This document shows positions 45,567 to 57,544 of a stretch of 64,000 nucleotides of DNA, piece after piece. The notes under the pieces are model-generated. The model was not told the DNA's origin. It searched no databases and worked only from the letters and a program-made list of their open reading frames with translations. The translations under genes were made by a program, and so were the position numbers. Origin of the DNA: Hordeum vulgare subsp. vulgare (Eukaryota > Streptophyta > Magnoliopsida > Poales > Poaceae); the NCBI RefSeq assembly GCF_904849725.1, contig NC_058521.1:98752244-98816243 (forward strand). Direction: 5' to 3'. The stretch's first letter is position 1, and each line of letters opens with the position of its first letter.

Positions 45567-48500
45567 GTATACCGATATGTATAGATACATCGATGGCATC
45601 ACAACATAACCATAAACATACAAACTTTATTTAGAAGGCTCGGAAGAGCCTCACACATAATATTACACAGATAGGGGTCTCACAACCCATCATCATGATT
45701 CATACACACAAGTCTTACAAGCCAGCGGAAGAGTAAAACTGTCTGAGTACAGATAGATGGAAAGACAAAGGCACATGGCCTGACTATCTACAGGCCCATC
45801 CTACGGCCTGATCGTAGGTGGGATATCAGCTACTCGTCGTCGTCGATGTCTAGGAAGAACCCTCCATTAGGGTCATTAATGACTTCTGCAATAATTTATT
45901 AAGAAAACGTGAGTACAAAAGTACTCAGCAAGACTTTAGGATAAACTATCTACTCATGCAATGTATCAACAAGGAGATGTGGGGTTTCATGCAGAAAGCC
46001 AGCATTTGACTCTTGGCTAGTTAACTTGCATTTTTAAATAGTTTTGACAACTATGTTTCTCGCACACGAGTCCACTAACACCACAACAATACTCCATCGT
46101 TGAATCATTCCGTCTCCCTACAGAAATGCCGTCCATGACACTGACGCTTGTCTTGAGCATTTTATGAGTAGCCATTATAGTTGTCTATGAACAACATATG
46201 TTTCCAAGTAGTCCATATCTGCGGACGCGACTATTCGAATAGATCATAACCCTGCGGGGGTGTACTTCTTCACACACGCTCTCGCCACTTATCGCCATGT
46301 GCACGTCATGCACCTCGGTAACCTTCAAGCAGAAGCCCAGCGAGGGAGTCGGCCACGACCATTAACCCCGCTAATACTTAGTCCAGGTTTGTCGCCTATC
46401 TGAGGGTAACCCGCACGGAAGTCCAGCCGAGGTTTCCGCCACGGCCCCAAACGATGTGCGCAGGGTTCCCAAGCCCACCATCCGGGTGCCACTTGGTACA
46501 CCGTGCCACTGCCTACCGCATCATAGCCCACCTCTAAGGTCAGCACTACGCATGGCCTCTAGCATGACTATAAACACCAGAAACTACTTGCAACTCCTGG
46601 ACCGAGTACTAAGCGATTAATAAGTCAAGAGGGTCAATTAAGTATCCCAACGTGTGGTAGTATCTAGTCTTGGATTACATGCATGGAACTCAGTTCCTAA
46701 GGACGGTTCCAATGAAATAACCCGCCATGTACTCCTACATAGCCTTTCACCGGTACCTTTACCAAATCAGATTCAACACACGACCTTTACCAACTGAACA
46801 CATTCTCACGATCCTGTTCATCACACAGATGACAGACCATACACAACTCTAAGCATAGCATGCATAGCAGGATAAGGCACATCATGGCTCAAGCATCTAC
46901 CAGGTAGGCTAGGTTGCAAGGTTCATCTATTTACTATGACAAGGACATGTCATGCAAAGGAAGTGGGTTCAACTAACGTGGCAAAAGCATTTAAAGCATT
47001 TGATCCTAATGCAATAAATAAGAGCAGGAGCGAGAACATGGGATTTATCGGGATGATCAAAATGGTTGCTTGCCTTGTTGCTCAGCAGAGGGGTGATATT
47101 AGTCAGTCGGATAATCAGACGTATCCGGAGGGGCGGAGCCTACCGGAATAACAACAATCAATCAATATCAAACATATGCAAAAAATGATGCATGAAATGC
47201 AATGTAGCATGGTTTGAAATGACTTGTAGAACCCTTTGGGGTGATCTTGTTTTGAAATCATAATTCAATTATCATTTGATTTATAATTTATCAAATTCTT
47301 TTAATTGATTTGACCTGATGTTGTTTCATAACCTTGTTTTTCATGCATGAAAATAGCACCATTGGATTCCTTGAATTTTTCTAATCCATTTACATATATT
47401 ATTTGTCAAATTTGGAGGTATATTAAATTTTCTATGAATTTCCAAAGTTTTGAACTTATTCTGGATTTATTTTTAAACAGAAAAGTCTTTATTGCATCAG
47501 CATGACATCAGCACGTCGAACTGGCCGTTGAAAGTCAAACCTGACCAGTGGGACCCACTGGTCAGTGTCTCTCGCCAGTTTTAATTTAGATTTAACTAAT
47601 TAGTTAATTAACAGAGTAGGACCCACCTGTCAGTGTCTCATTAAGTTAATTAAATAAGTTATTTTTATTTTTACTAAACATAATTAGCCAGGGGCTGGCC
47701 CCACCTGTCATAGGCTCAGGGGGGTTAGTTCCACCGGCGGCGAGGTCGATCTCGCCGGCGGTGAGCATCTGACGACCACCAGAACGGCAGAGGGGCTCGG
47801 AAATCCATCTCCGACGACCAAATGCACGACAGAGGGCACCAAACGAACAAGTGTACAACCACAGTTCCATTTTTGCAAAGACCCGAGGCTAAGATGGCCG
47901 GAGATGACGCCGGCGACGAGCTTGGCGGTGGCCGAAGCTCGGGCTATGTCGGGATCGACGAAACCGAAGGCAAAACGAATGGGGCTTAGCTCCTAGAGCA
48001 CCTACGCGTCGCACTGAAGCCATTGATGGCCTTAGATGGACCAGCCGTTCACCGAAGAGCTAACGACGATGAGGTCCTGCGGCGGATCTCGTCGGGCTCC
48101 GGTGGAATCGGGGTCTAGAGGAAGGGATCGAGGGGGAAAACTTAGGGGAAAGAACCCTGAGCTCACGGGGAGTGCAGAGGCGTCGAGAGTGGGCTGGGGG
48201 ATGGCCTGAGGAGGGAGAACGATGGCGGCGAGCTCCGGTGACCTGAGGAGGAAGATGATGGCGTCACGGTGTTTCAGAGATTCTCGGTGTCGAGCGACTC
48301 GCTGGAGAGCTTCAGGGGATCACGGCGAAGCTGTTGCGCGGCTCAGATGAGGGGGAGAGGGGCAGGAGCGACGGCGAGCTCGAGCTCAAGCTTCGGTCAT
48401 GGCGGCCGAGAGAGAGAGAGAACAGGGGCGAATGAGGAGGGGATGAGCACGGGGAGGCCTCGAGGAGCTTATCCCCGTTCGCACCAGCGCGACGCGGTGG

Positions 48501-49100
48501 CCAGGCAGGCACGCAGCTACGTGGGCGCGCCGGGGAACGCGTCGGCCACCTGCTGCTCCGACTGGCAAAGGAAGACGACGGCGCTAGGTGGGCTGGGCTT
48601 CAGGTGAACGACAGGTAAGCTTCTTCCCATTTTCCTTCTTTTCTGTTTTCTATCTATTCTTTCTGACATTTGTTTTGTTTTAATTTTGGCTCCAAACTAT
48701 TCCTAGAATAGTTTGAAAAATACTAGAGTGTTAGTTGGAATATTTCCAACCACTCATAAAGTTTTCAACATTTTTGGAAACTTTGAATTATTAGAAATCA
48801 AATATATAATTGATTTCAGTAGCTTTTAACTTAAATTTAAAATGCCAAAAGTAGTTTGAAAATAAGTTTCATCTCTGATATTTTGTTTTCAACATTTATC
48901 AGAAATATTGAACTTTTATGAAGGCCATTTTGGGTTCACTGATTTGGCACTTGTTGGAATTCTTTTGAATAAGGAGTGACTAGGGTTTTGCTTTGGTTTT
49001 CTTTACTTTGGTTTGGATTTCTTTTCCTTTCTTGAATGCAATGAAAGAAGATATGATCACAAGTTACTAAACCCTAATAGGGAATACCAGGGATGTGACA
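45567..49100 (-). repeat. 5' LTR of gypsy B, second piece
   Basis: Continues the LTR after the copia and its second TSD copy (45562-45566) and ends CCAGGGATGTGACA. The two pieces add to about 4034 bp against 4013 bp in the partner. Open frames such as 48269-48607 lie in the G+C-rich part and have no recognisable product. Confidence 0.88.
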
Positions 49101-49114
49101 CCTACAGTCAGCGT

Positions 49115-49127
49115 GGCTCTGATACCA
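49115..49127 (-). other. primer binding site, tRNA-Met type (gypsy A)
   Basis: The minus strand reads TGGTATCAGAGCC a few bases inside the right LTR, the standard complement to the 3' end of initiator tRNA-Met. It fixes the minus-strand orientation of gypsy A. Only 27 bp of gypsy A remain between this LTR and the TSD of gypsy B. Confidence 0.85.
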
Positions 49128-49132
49128 AGTGT

Positions 49133-52100
49133 TGTGACGCCCTGATTCAACGAACCGGATAACCAGTGTTTCCAACCCAGAGATCATGTCTTCTGGAAAC
49201 ACTCAACAACTTGGAACAGAACTGAGCTGACTTTATTGATACCATAAGGTTACAAGTACATATCTTACAATGATAGCGAGGGCAAAGGCACCCTTGGTGC
49301 TGCAACAGTTTCTACATTATTTATGAAACATCGTGGGGCCTCGAAACTACTAAGTGCTTCTACGGCGTAGCGGAACATAGCGGCAACTCCATACACAGGG
49401 ACACTGCTGTGGACACTTTCTAGTACGGACCATCAGGACCTCCGTCCTCGGCTTCTCCTACATCTGGCATGATATGCGAGGTGAGTACTTGGAATGTACT
49501 CGCAAGCTCACAATAACCAAGTAATGCAGCAAACAATAGCATGGCAACAAATCATAAATAATACCACTGGTTATACTAATTATCAACTTACTCATGCCCG
49601 GGGTTGTCTCACAACCACCAAGATACTCATCAAGCATCTCCACTCAGTTGAAGAGTTCTTCCATCATTACTAACATCAATATGGTTGACCATCTACTGAG
49701 GTCTGGTCGGGCTGTCCATTACCGTGGACACGGCTATTCGAATAGGTTTGACACTCTCCAGAGGTTGCACACTTACCCACATTATGGAGCACTGACCTCG
49801 TGATCCCATTCAGGTGGACCAACATTACTCCAAGGGACTTTCCTGACCCTTGACTCTCTCATCGTACCACCGGTAATCACTCTCCCTTGGAGTCTTGCCC
49901 TGGGTGGCTCTGTATCCTCATGACACCTGCCACCGTCGTGGCCAAACTAAACTTTCCCAACTAGGGACGGGCCCAACTCATCTCAACTGGGCTCACAGGG
50001 TTATCACCGCCTACCAGGCCAAGGTAGCAGGCGTGCATAACCCTCCCTCTTTGGAGGTACTAGTGAAAGATCACGCGATCAACTCAAGTCACGGCCGTCC
50101 CATATCGACATGATGCGGTTGTACGGTTATGCCCGGACAGGTGACCCAAGATCAACCACCAGGTTATTATGAACATGGTGATTTATAACAATAAGTACAT
50201 ATTTTATTTTATGATTTATTAGACATTTATCTTATAGCAAAATAAGTGAGCATAATGCATGAAAATGTATGTTATGCTATGCAATACTACACCACATGGA
50301 TATAATGGCTTGCCTTGATTAGTGGGGTTGTTCAAACACTCCTGGTCTTCAAAGTTTCCTTCTGAAATATATTTGAAATAGAAAAAGAAAGGAAAAAGTC
50401 ATATAACACCTTTTTATTAATCATAAATTCTATGAGTGTAAGAAAAATACCAAACTTTACCAGAAAATAAAGGGGATCAGTACCAACTCAATGCAAAAAA
50501 ATCAAGTGATTTGGACTTAAGAATAAAAAGATACAAATGGTCAAAGTTGCTGGTCAAATCTGAAATAAAAAGAAAAAGAAAAAGAACCTGACAGGGGCCA
50601 CGTCAATGGCGTAAAGTGGAGGGGGCGCCTCCACGTACCGCTTTGGGCGCGGGCCTCAGCCACTCGCAGGTGGGGCCTGCCTCTTTTAAACAAAGAGAGG
50701 GGGAAGGGGACAGGGATGCGGCGGCTCTCCGGCAACGGTCGCGGGCGCTAGAGATGACGGCGAGGCCTAGGACTAGGGGGAATGGAACGGTTGGTCTACA
50801 CGAACACACATGTACCCGCAGATCGACGAGAGGTGGACAAATGACATCGTCCCCTTCTTCTCCGGTGGCGGCGGCTTCGGGTGGTTGCCGGAGACGGTGG
50901 TTCCGACGTTAATAGGCTTGGGCGAGGGGTCGAGGAGCACCAGGGGAAACCCTGAGCTCGATGGAGAGGTGCAGAGGGCTCTGGGGAGGATGGTTGGAGC
51001 TGGCGACGGTGGGGCTGCAAGAGGAGGAGCTCCGATGATGGTTCGAGGCCGGAGGGCCTCTTGGCCTCGGCTCACTCTTTGGGGGGGGGCAATTAGTGGC
51101 TACAGGAGGGGGATGGAGAGCTTGAAGGTGTCCGGGCGACCTTTAAATAGGCCGGCAACGAGCGCGGCCGATCTCTCCCAAAGCGGCGAGGATAAGCTCG
51201 GCCACTAGAGCAGGGGGTGAGCTGGCCGTCGCGGAGTGACCTGAGGTGACGAAGGCGGGCAGAGGGTCGACATGACGTCTCCTATGCCATTAATGGCTCG
51301 CGGATGCCCACGATGGCCGGAGCCGACTGTTCGGTCCGTGTAGGAGCTTGGCAGGGAGCGGTGGCGACCTTCTCCGGTGACCGAGGGCCTTCCGGAGGTG
51401 CTATGCGGCTGCCAGGGACTCCCTCGACACAACGGACAAGGAGGGGCAGCGATTGACGACACGAGCGGCTCGACTGTCACAAGGAGCTGCACAGCGCGCG
51501 CGCTGTGGCATACCAGTACCGTGGCCACCACAGTTACGGCTGCCACAAGGCCACACAAGACCGGGGACCTTGTCCATTGTGTCGACCACACTCTTACCAG
51601 TCACTATTCATCGTTAGTTCGGCCAGTCATTTGCTCCTGCGAAATGTAGCATCATCTACAACTTCTACCTACAAACTTGGGGAGGATCTAGAGCTCAAAT
51701 GGGTTAGGGTTAGGGCAAGCTAGCATGTCTGTGTTAATCAGCATAGGAAAGACTACAAACTGGCAAAGTTTGAAAGGATTTGAAGATCAAATGAATATAG
51801 TTCCTTTGTAAATCATTTTTCTGGTCCAAAATGTAAATGAGGTCATGACACTCACATGCAAGCCCTGCTAATGGTGAAACTTGGTGGAGGAGTGTTATTT
51901 AGTTGTGCACACATGTCCAAAAAATGTCAGATCATTGGTGCACCCCTAGCTAGCACTTCCTTCACAAAGGTTCTGTTTTAACACAAACTTAGGAGAGTTT
52001 TCTAGCTCAAAACTTGTACTAGACAATAAGATGTTTTTACATATTTGAACTAAATATGATCCCTTGGAGCTAAGGGAATTTATTGGGAATTTTCTAAAAC

Positions 52101-52515
52101 AGGAAAAATAGGGTTGCTTGACAAAGTGACAATTCTGGTCAGAAAAGAATAATTTTTCTAGCCAAAATTTTACATTGGGCAATGAAATGTTTTTGAATAT
52201 TTTCAAATCATATGATACTGAGAACATGTGGAAAAAGTTTTGGGGTCAATAGCTTGTCCCAACTATAGGTTGCTTCACAACCCATGGTAATGCCATATTT
52301 TTCCCAAAATAGAAAAATAATTATTTGAAGGATTTAACTATTGCAAATTATTTCAAGAAAGGTTTTGGCAAGAGGCAAAAGGTTTGGGTTGCTTGTGACA
52401 AGAAATCAGAGACTCACAATCCAACTTGCTCGAGAAAATTTGAAAATCCATCAATTTGCAAGTGAAACTTCAAAATATTTTGAAAAGAAAATGTTTGAAA
52501 AATCAGGGTGTTACA
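49133..52515 (-). repeat. 5' LTR of gypsy A (3383 bp)
   Basis: Starts TGTGACGCCCTGATT and ends AATCAGGGTGTTACA, so the first and last 15 bases are a near-perfect inverted repeat (13 of 15). It is the partner of 10515-13879. The G+C-rich block at 50600-51600 mirrors 11990-12990 in the other copy and holds no supported gene. Confidence 0.88.
51140..51151 (-). promoter_or_regulatory. putative TATA box of gypsy A, 5' LTR copy
   Basis: Conserved CCTATTTAAAGG on the minus strand at the equivalent place of the transcription-driving LTR. Conservation between two LTRs that differ by several per cent supports function in the past. Confidence 0.5.
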
Positions 52516-52547
52516 GAACCCGAACCTTCATCGCGATGCCGCCGTGC

Positions 52548-52640
52548 ATCCCATCATCAAGCGATCCGATCCAAGAGCTCCTTGCCGCGCGACCTCTCCT
52601 CCGAACCACGAGCCTTCTTCGCCGCCATCGACGTCATCAG
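52548..52640 (+). pseudogene. possible first exon of PF04195-type ORF
   Basis: A G+C-rich stretch, unlike its neighbours, opens with an ATG near 52540 (MPPCIPSSSDPIQELL) and ends at a strong splice donor, GTAAGT at 52641. It sits about 60-190 bp from the TATA box once gypsy A is discounted. It could be 5' untranslated rather than coding. Confidence 0.4.
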
Positions 52641-53267
52641 GTAAGTTCTTTGTCTTGTCCTAGATCTGTTTAGGTCATGCGTTGTAGCTCAATAGAGTTC
52701 ATGGGGTTCATCTTGTGTTCGTTGCCAATATAGATCTGCTTAGTTCTTTGACAAAATTGTCTCCAGTGATAGGTTGCGGTAGATGTAGGGATCCGATTCC
52801 CATTTAACCTTTCCTATATGCTTCGTGAGACCCATGTGATAACTAGCTTTTGCTGCTCCATATTTTACTGTCATCTAGGACTATTAAATTTCTTTTTCTT
52901 GAACCATTGGTAGATCTGTATTTCCGCACACTTCAGTAGAAAGCTGTTTGTCCAATACTTAGTGGAATCTGAAATCATGGTTCCTCCGTAAGTCGTTTTC
53001 ACCTTCGTACCAGTTTCTTTCATATATTTGTATCTCGCCATCTCGGTGAACCGCTTTTGCGTTAAGGAGACACAAACATTGAAAACTACCTTATTATTTA
53101 TTTCTCGAACCCCTTGATTCTTCAAACAAGTCCGTTCATCGAGATAACCCGCCAACGTATTCATGCAGCTCGTTTCCTTCCTGAATCTGTCAGTATGTCG
53201 AAACCATCGAAATGTGATTGGCTGCAATCACAAATTGCTTGCACTGCCCTCTAGTGATGCATATCAG

Positions 53268-54016
53268 TAGGAATCTTGTCTCCTAAGGAAGCGATCATAT
53301 GGAGAGCCGCCGCTAGAGAAGTACGACCTCAACCCGCCCAATGAGAGGTTGTGGTCTTCACCGATCATCTTGAACGAGGCTTTTTTTCCCCTGGATCAAA
53401 ATTCTTTCAAGACGCCCTGCACTTCTACAACCTTCACCCTCAAGATCTGGGCCCCAACTCAGTTAGCAATTTATGTCAGTTTCAAGTTTTCTGCGAAACA
53501 TACTTGGAGATAGAACCCATTGTTCCCTTATTTAGTGAATTCTTCCACTTGAACTGCCAGATGGAATGGGTCGATGGTCCCAGCTTAGAACTCGGCCGAG
53601 TTACAATCCAAAGGCGGCACGAGTGTGATTTTCCTACCGTCACCCTACCCAGTCACCCCAAAGGCTGGGGAAAAACTTCGTTCTATTATAAGAATACAAC
53701 ACCTGCTGATGAAAATCCTCTGCCAGGGTTTAGATAAGAACGCCTTCCAATGGATTTCCAACTTCCCGGCTCACTGAACTTGAAAGAACAAGCCCCCATA
53801 ATTTTGTCTGGTCGAAATTTAGAGCGTTGAACGCCAACGACTTGACCGGAATTGACTTGATGAGATGCTGGGTGGAATGGCGCATTATGCCTTTAAGCCA
53901 ACGGGATGGATTAATGTGCAATTATGATGGAAACTTAAACAATGCACAATGCTTTACAAATGTAATGCTTGACTCTGAGGAAGTCAATAGCATTGTGAAG
54001 AAGATATGTGGCGAGC
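53268..54016 (+). pseudogene. PF04195-like ('putative gypsy type transposon') ORF, main exon
   Basis: Residues follow the pattern of the plant-specific PF04195 family: KEAIIWRAAA, VVFTDHLERGFFSPGSKFFQ, LHFYNLHPQDLGPNSVSNLC, VFCETYLEIEPIVPLFSEFF, then VTLPSHPKGWGKTSFYYKN and TGIDLMRCWVEWRIMPLSQR. Such proteins are found beside or inside grass gypsy elements; their role is not established. Breaks: stops at 53342, 53735 and 53828, and a frameshift near 53828. It is cut at 54016 by Athila-type element 2, and codon phase continues at 62846. Confidence 0.6.
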
Positions 54017-55599
54017 TGATAACCCACAGGTGTAGGGGATCGCAGCAGTTTTCGAGGGTAGAGTATTCAACACAAATTTGTTGGTTCACCAAAGGGAAGC
54101 GAAAGAATATTCTCTAGTATTAGTAGCTGAGTTTATCAGATTCAACCACACCTGAAAGATTAGTGTCTGCAAGCAAAGTATCAGTAGCAAAGTAGTATGA
54201 TAGCAACGGTGCGAGAAACAATCTGTTGACGGCAGACTATTCCTAACTGTTGTATCAATGGCGCCAGCAGGTTGCACATGGGCGAGTAACTATTCTTCCC
54301 CGACAACAGTGTCGGAAAAGATCTTGCAACAAGTAACAATGAAGTAGCAAGGAACAGCAGTAGTAGTAGCAGCAGGAGAGTAACAACAGTAGCAGCAGTA
54401 GTAGCAAAGTTGCCCAATCCCTTTTGTAGCAAGGGACAAGCCTAGGCAAAGTAATATAGCGAGGACCAGTAGTAAAAGACTCGTAGACAGTGGATCGTGA
54501 TGGATGAGTGTGACGGATGTGATTCGTCATGTAATAGCTATAACACGAAGATATATGTAACTAGCTCCCGTACATCAATCTAATGTAGGCATGTATTCCG
54601 TATGTAGTCATACGTGCTTAGGGAAAAGAACTTGCATGACGTCTATTGTCCATCCCTCCCGTGGCAGCGGGGTCCTAATGGAAACTACGGGGTATTAAGG
54701 TTCTCCTTTTAATAAAGAACCGGACCAACGCATTAACACGCGGCGAATACATGAACTCCTCATACTATGGTCATCTCCGGGAGTGGTTCCGGCTATTGCC
54801 ACTCCGGGGTTGCAGGGTCATAACACATAGTAGGTGACTACAACTTGCAAGATAGGATCTAAAACACACATATATTGGCGACAACATAATAGGTTCAGAT
54901 GTAAAATCATGGCACTCGGGTCCTAGTGACAAGCATTAAGCATAGCCAAGTAGTAGCAACATCAATCTAGAACCTAGTGGATACTAGGGATCAATCCTCG
55001 TCAAGCACTAACCCGATTACATGATAGATCTCATCCAACTCATCACCGTCCAGCAAGCCTACGATGAGATTACTCATGAACGATGAAGAGCATCATGGAA
55101 TTGTCGATGGAGAAAGATTGATGATGACAATGGCGACGATTTACCCTCTCCGGAGCCCGAAACGGACTCAAGATCTGCCATCGAGATGAAGAACAGGATG
55201 TGGCGGCGCCTCCGTATCGTAGAATGCGATGAAACCTTCTCTCTGATTTTTTTTGGGTGAGACGGAAAATATAGAGCTGACTTTGGGGGCGGTGGAGCCA
55301 CGTGGGCCCCACAAGCCCTCATGGCGCGGCTAGGGTGGTGGCCGCGGCCTGTGGGCTTGTGGCCCACTGGTCCACCTCCTCCGGTGGATCTTTGCGCAGG
55401 TATTTTTCTTTTATTCCAGAAAAAATCTCCGTAAATTTTCAGGACATTCTGAGAACTTTTATTTCTGCACAAAAACAACGCCATGGCAATTCTGCTGAAA
55501 ACAGCGTTAGCTCGGATTAGTTCCATTCAAATCATGCAAATTAGAGTTCAAAACAAGGGCAAAAGAGTTCGGAAAAGTAGATACGACGGAGACGTATCA
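54017..55599 (-). repeat. 3' LTR of element 2 (1583 bp)
   Basis: Begins TGATAACCCACAGGTG and ends CGGAGACGTATCA; the polypurine tract AAGCTTGGGGAAG on the minus strand abuts it at 55600-55615. Contains AGY-triplet runs near 54350-54410, a G+C-rich inverted repeat (CACAAGCC...GGGCTTGTGG) at about 55305-55370 and a minus-strand CTATAT near 55270. Confidence 0.93.
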
Positions 55600-57544
55600 A
55601 CTTCCCCAAGCTTAAAGCCTTGCTTGTCCTCAAGCAATTCAGTTGACAAACTGAAAGAGACAAAAGAAAAACTTTGACGAACTCTGTTTGATCTTGTTGT
55701 TGCAACTATGTCTAACTCATAACCAGAATTTCAGCAAGATCACAAGCAAACCACATAAGCAAATCACATCTAGGTCTCAGGGTAAACTCATATCAATGGC
55801 ATAATCAACTAGCGAGCAAATAATAATAAGCCTCAAATGTCAACACTTCAATCAAAACAACATGAAGCAGTACGAATAGATGGTATCTCGCTAGCTCTTT
55901 CTCAGACCGCAAAACATAAATGCAGAGCACCTTAAAAGACCAAGGGCTGACTAAGCATTGTAATTCACGCCAATGAAGATCCATTCACAGTCATACTCAA
56001 CACAGTTAAAATAAAAGAATAAAAATGACAGAGGTGCTCTCTAATTGGTGCTTTTGTCGGAGGAGGATGACTCAGCAGGAACATAAATAGACATGCCCTT
56101 CGCACAAGGAAGCATTGATTTGCAGAGGTGCCAGAGCTCAACCTTTGAAAACAAAGATAATAATTTTGGGTGGCATGCTTTCATTGTCAATGCAATGACT
56201 AAGAGTTCTCAACATCTTCCACGCTACACATGCTATAGGCGGTTCCCAAACAGAAAAGTAAAGTTTTGACTCCCCCACCACCAATCAATCACACTCCACG
56301 GCTAGCTGAATCCTTGGGTACTATCCATACGAACATCAATCCTGGGGGAGTTTTGTTTGCAATTATATTTTTGATTTGAGCATGGAACTCGGAATTCCAA
56401 TTACCGGCCCCTTTCTCGCGAATGATAGTGAATAAAAACATATCGAGGATAACACGCCTAGCTTGGAAGATACCAATAGCCCCCTGTCACCACATGAGCG
56501 GTTCGGGCACGCAAAACAGATTATTTCTTGAAGATTTAGAGAATGGCACGTGCACATTTACTTGGAATGGCAGGTAGATACCGCAAATAGGTAGGTATGG
56601 TGGACTCATATGGCACAACTTTGGGTTTATGGAAGTGGATGCACAAGCAGTATTCCTGCTTAGTACAAGTGAAGGCTAGCAAAAGACTGGGAAGCGACCA
56701 ACTAGAGAGCGACAACAGTCATCAAAATGCGTTGAGATTAACTAACATTGAGTGAAAGCATGAGTAGGACATAAATCACCATGAACATGAACATCATAGA
56801 GTCTATGTTGATTTTGTTTCAACTACATGCATGAACATGCGCCAAGTCAAGCCACTTGAAACATTCAAAGGAGGATACCACCCTATCATACTACATAATA
56901 GTTATCTCAACATTCATGTTGGCAACCAAGACAAACCATTATAAGCTCCTAGTTAAATAAGCATGGCATAAGCAACTATGATCTCTAAGTTGTCATTGCA
57001 AACATGTTTATCTCACAACAAAGCTAAATCAGGCATGATGAGCTAGTCATATTTACAATAACAAAATAGATCGAGTTCATATCAGCTTTTCCTGGCTCAG
57101 TCACTTCATCATATATCGTCATTATTGCCTTTCATTTGCATGACCGAACGATGTGAACTATAATAAGAGTGCTCGTGCTTTGGACTACGCTGGAATCTGC
57201 AGGCAAACACAATGGAGAAGACAAAGTAATATGGCTCTTTGAAACCTAAATAGGTATGCATGCAAGAGCCACTAAACATTGTAACCAATATCTTCTACCT
57301 TGACCCAAAGAAAAAGAAAACTATCTACACGGGAAAGCTCCCAACAAGCAAAAGAAGAAAAGTAAATGGTTTTTCTCAAACTAGACAGACACACGAAAAG
57401 AAACCGAGAAAAAGAAAATAAACTAGCATGGATGATACAGTGGCAAAGTGTGAACACCGACGAACAAAGTGAAAGCATAAGCAAGAATGTAAAGTCGGTG
57501 AGAACACGTACTTCCCCAAGCTTAGGATATTTGCCTAAGTTGGT
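55600..57544 (-). other. 3' noncoding region of element 2
   Basis: About 1.9 kb between the third ORF and the 3' LTR. Short frames only, none with recognisable residues. It ends in the polypurine tract at 55600-55615. Long noncoding 3' regions are usual for Athila elements. Confidence 0.6.

Larger units (their letters stand above)
19953..49100 (-). mobile_element. gypsy B: chromovirus with 4-kb LTRs, inserted in gypsy A
   Basis: LTRs lie at 19953-23965 and 32989-49100 (the latter split by a copia). A perfect TSD, cctac, flanks it at 19948-19952 and 49101-49105. The Met-type PBS at 32972-32984 and the polypurine tract beside the left LTR put it on the minus strand. Order: pre-gag ORF, gag, protease, RT, RNase H, integrase, chromodomain, as in Tekay/Del-like chromoviruses. 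It carries a 1179-bp tandem duplication around the gag start and holds three other elements. Own length is about 15.3 kb. Confidence 0.9.
10515..52515 (-). mobile_element. gypsy A: chromovirus (Tekay/Del-like) with nested insertions
   Basis: Two LTRs of about 3.37 kb bound this element (10515-13879 and 49133-52515). A tRNA-Met-type PBS next to the right LTR and a polypurine tract next to the left LTR show it reads on the minus strand. Flanks are gagcc (10510-10514) and gaacc (52516-52520), a TSD with one mismatch. Internal order: gag, protease, RT, RNase H, integrase with chromodomain. Its 5' leader is split by gypsy B (19953-49100). Long LTRs, chromodomain and Met PBS fit the Tekay/Del clade. 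Own sequence is about 12.8 kb once gypsy B is discounted. Confidence 0.88.
52516..54016 (+). mobile_element. PF04195-type element, piece 2 of 3
   Basis: Continuation of 9679-10514 on the far side of gypsy A, running to cgagc (54012-54016), the TSD of element 2. It includes a possible first exon (52516-52640) ending at CATCAG|GTAAGT, an intron-like A/T-rich stretch (52641-53267) ending GCATATCAG, and the main ORF. Confidence 0.55.

Noticed and set aside
49115..49127. tRNA-like sequence
   Set aside because: Only the 13-nt complement of tRNA-Met as a primer binding site, no cloverleaf; same for 32972-32984 and 38531-38543.
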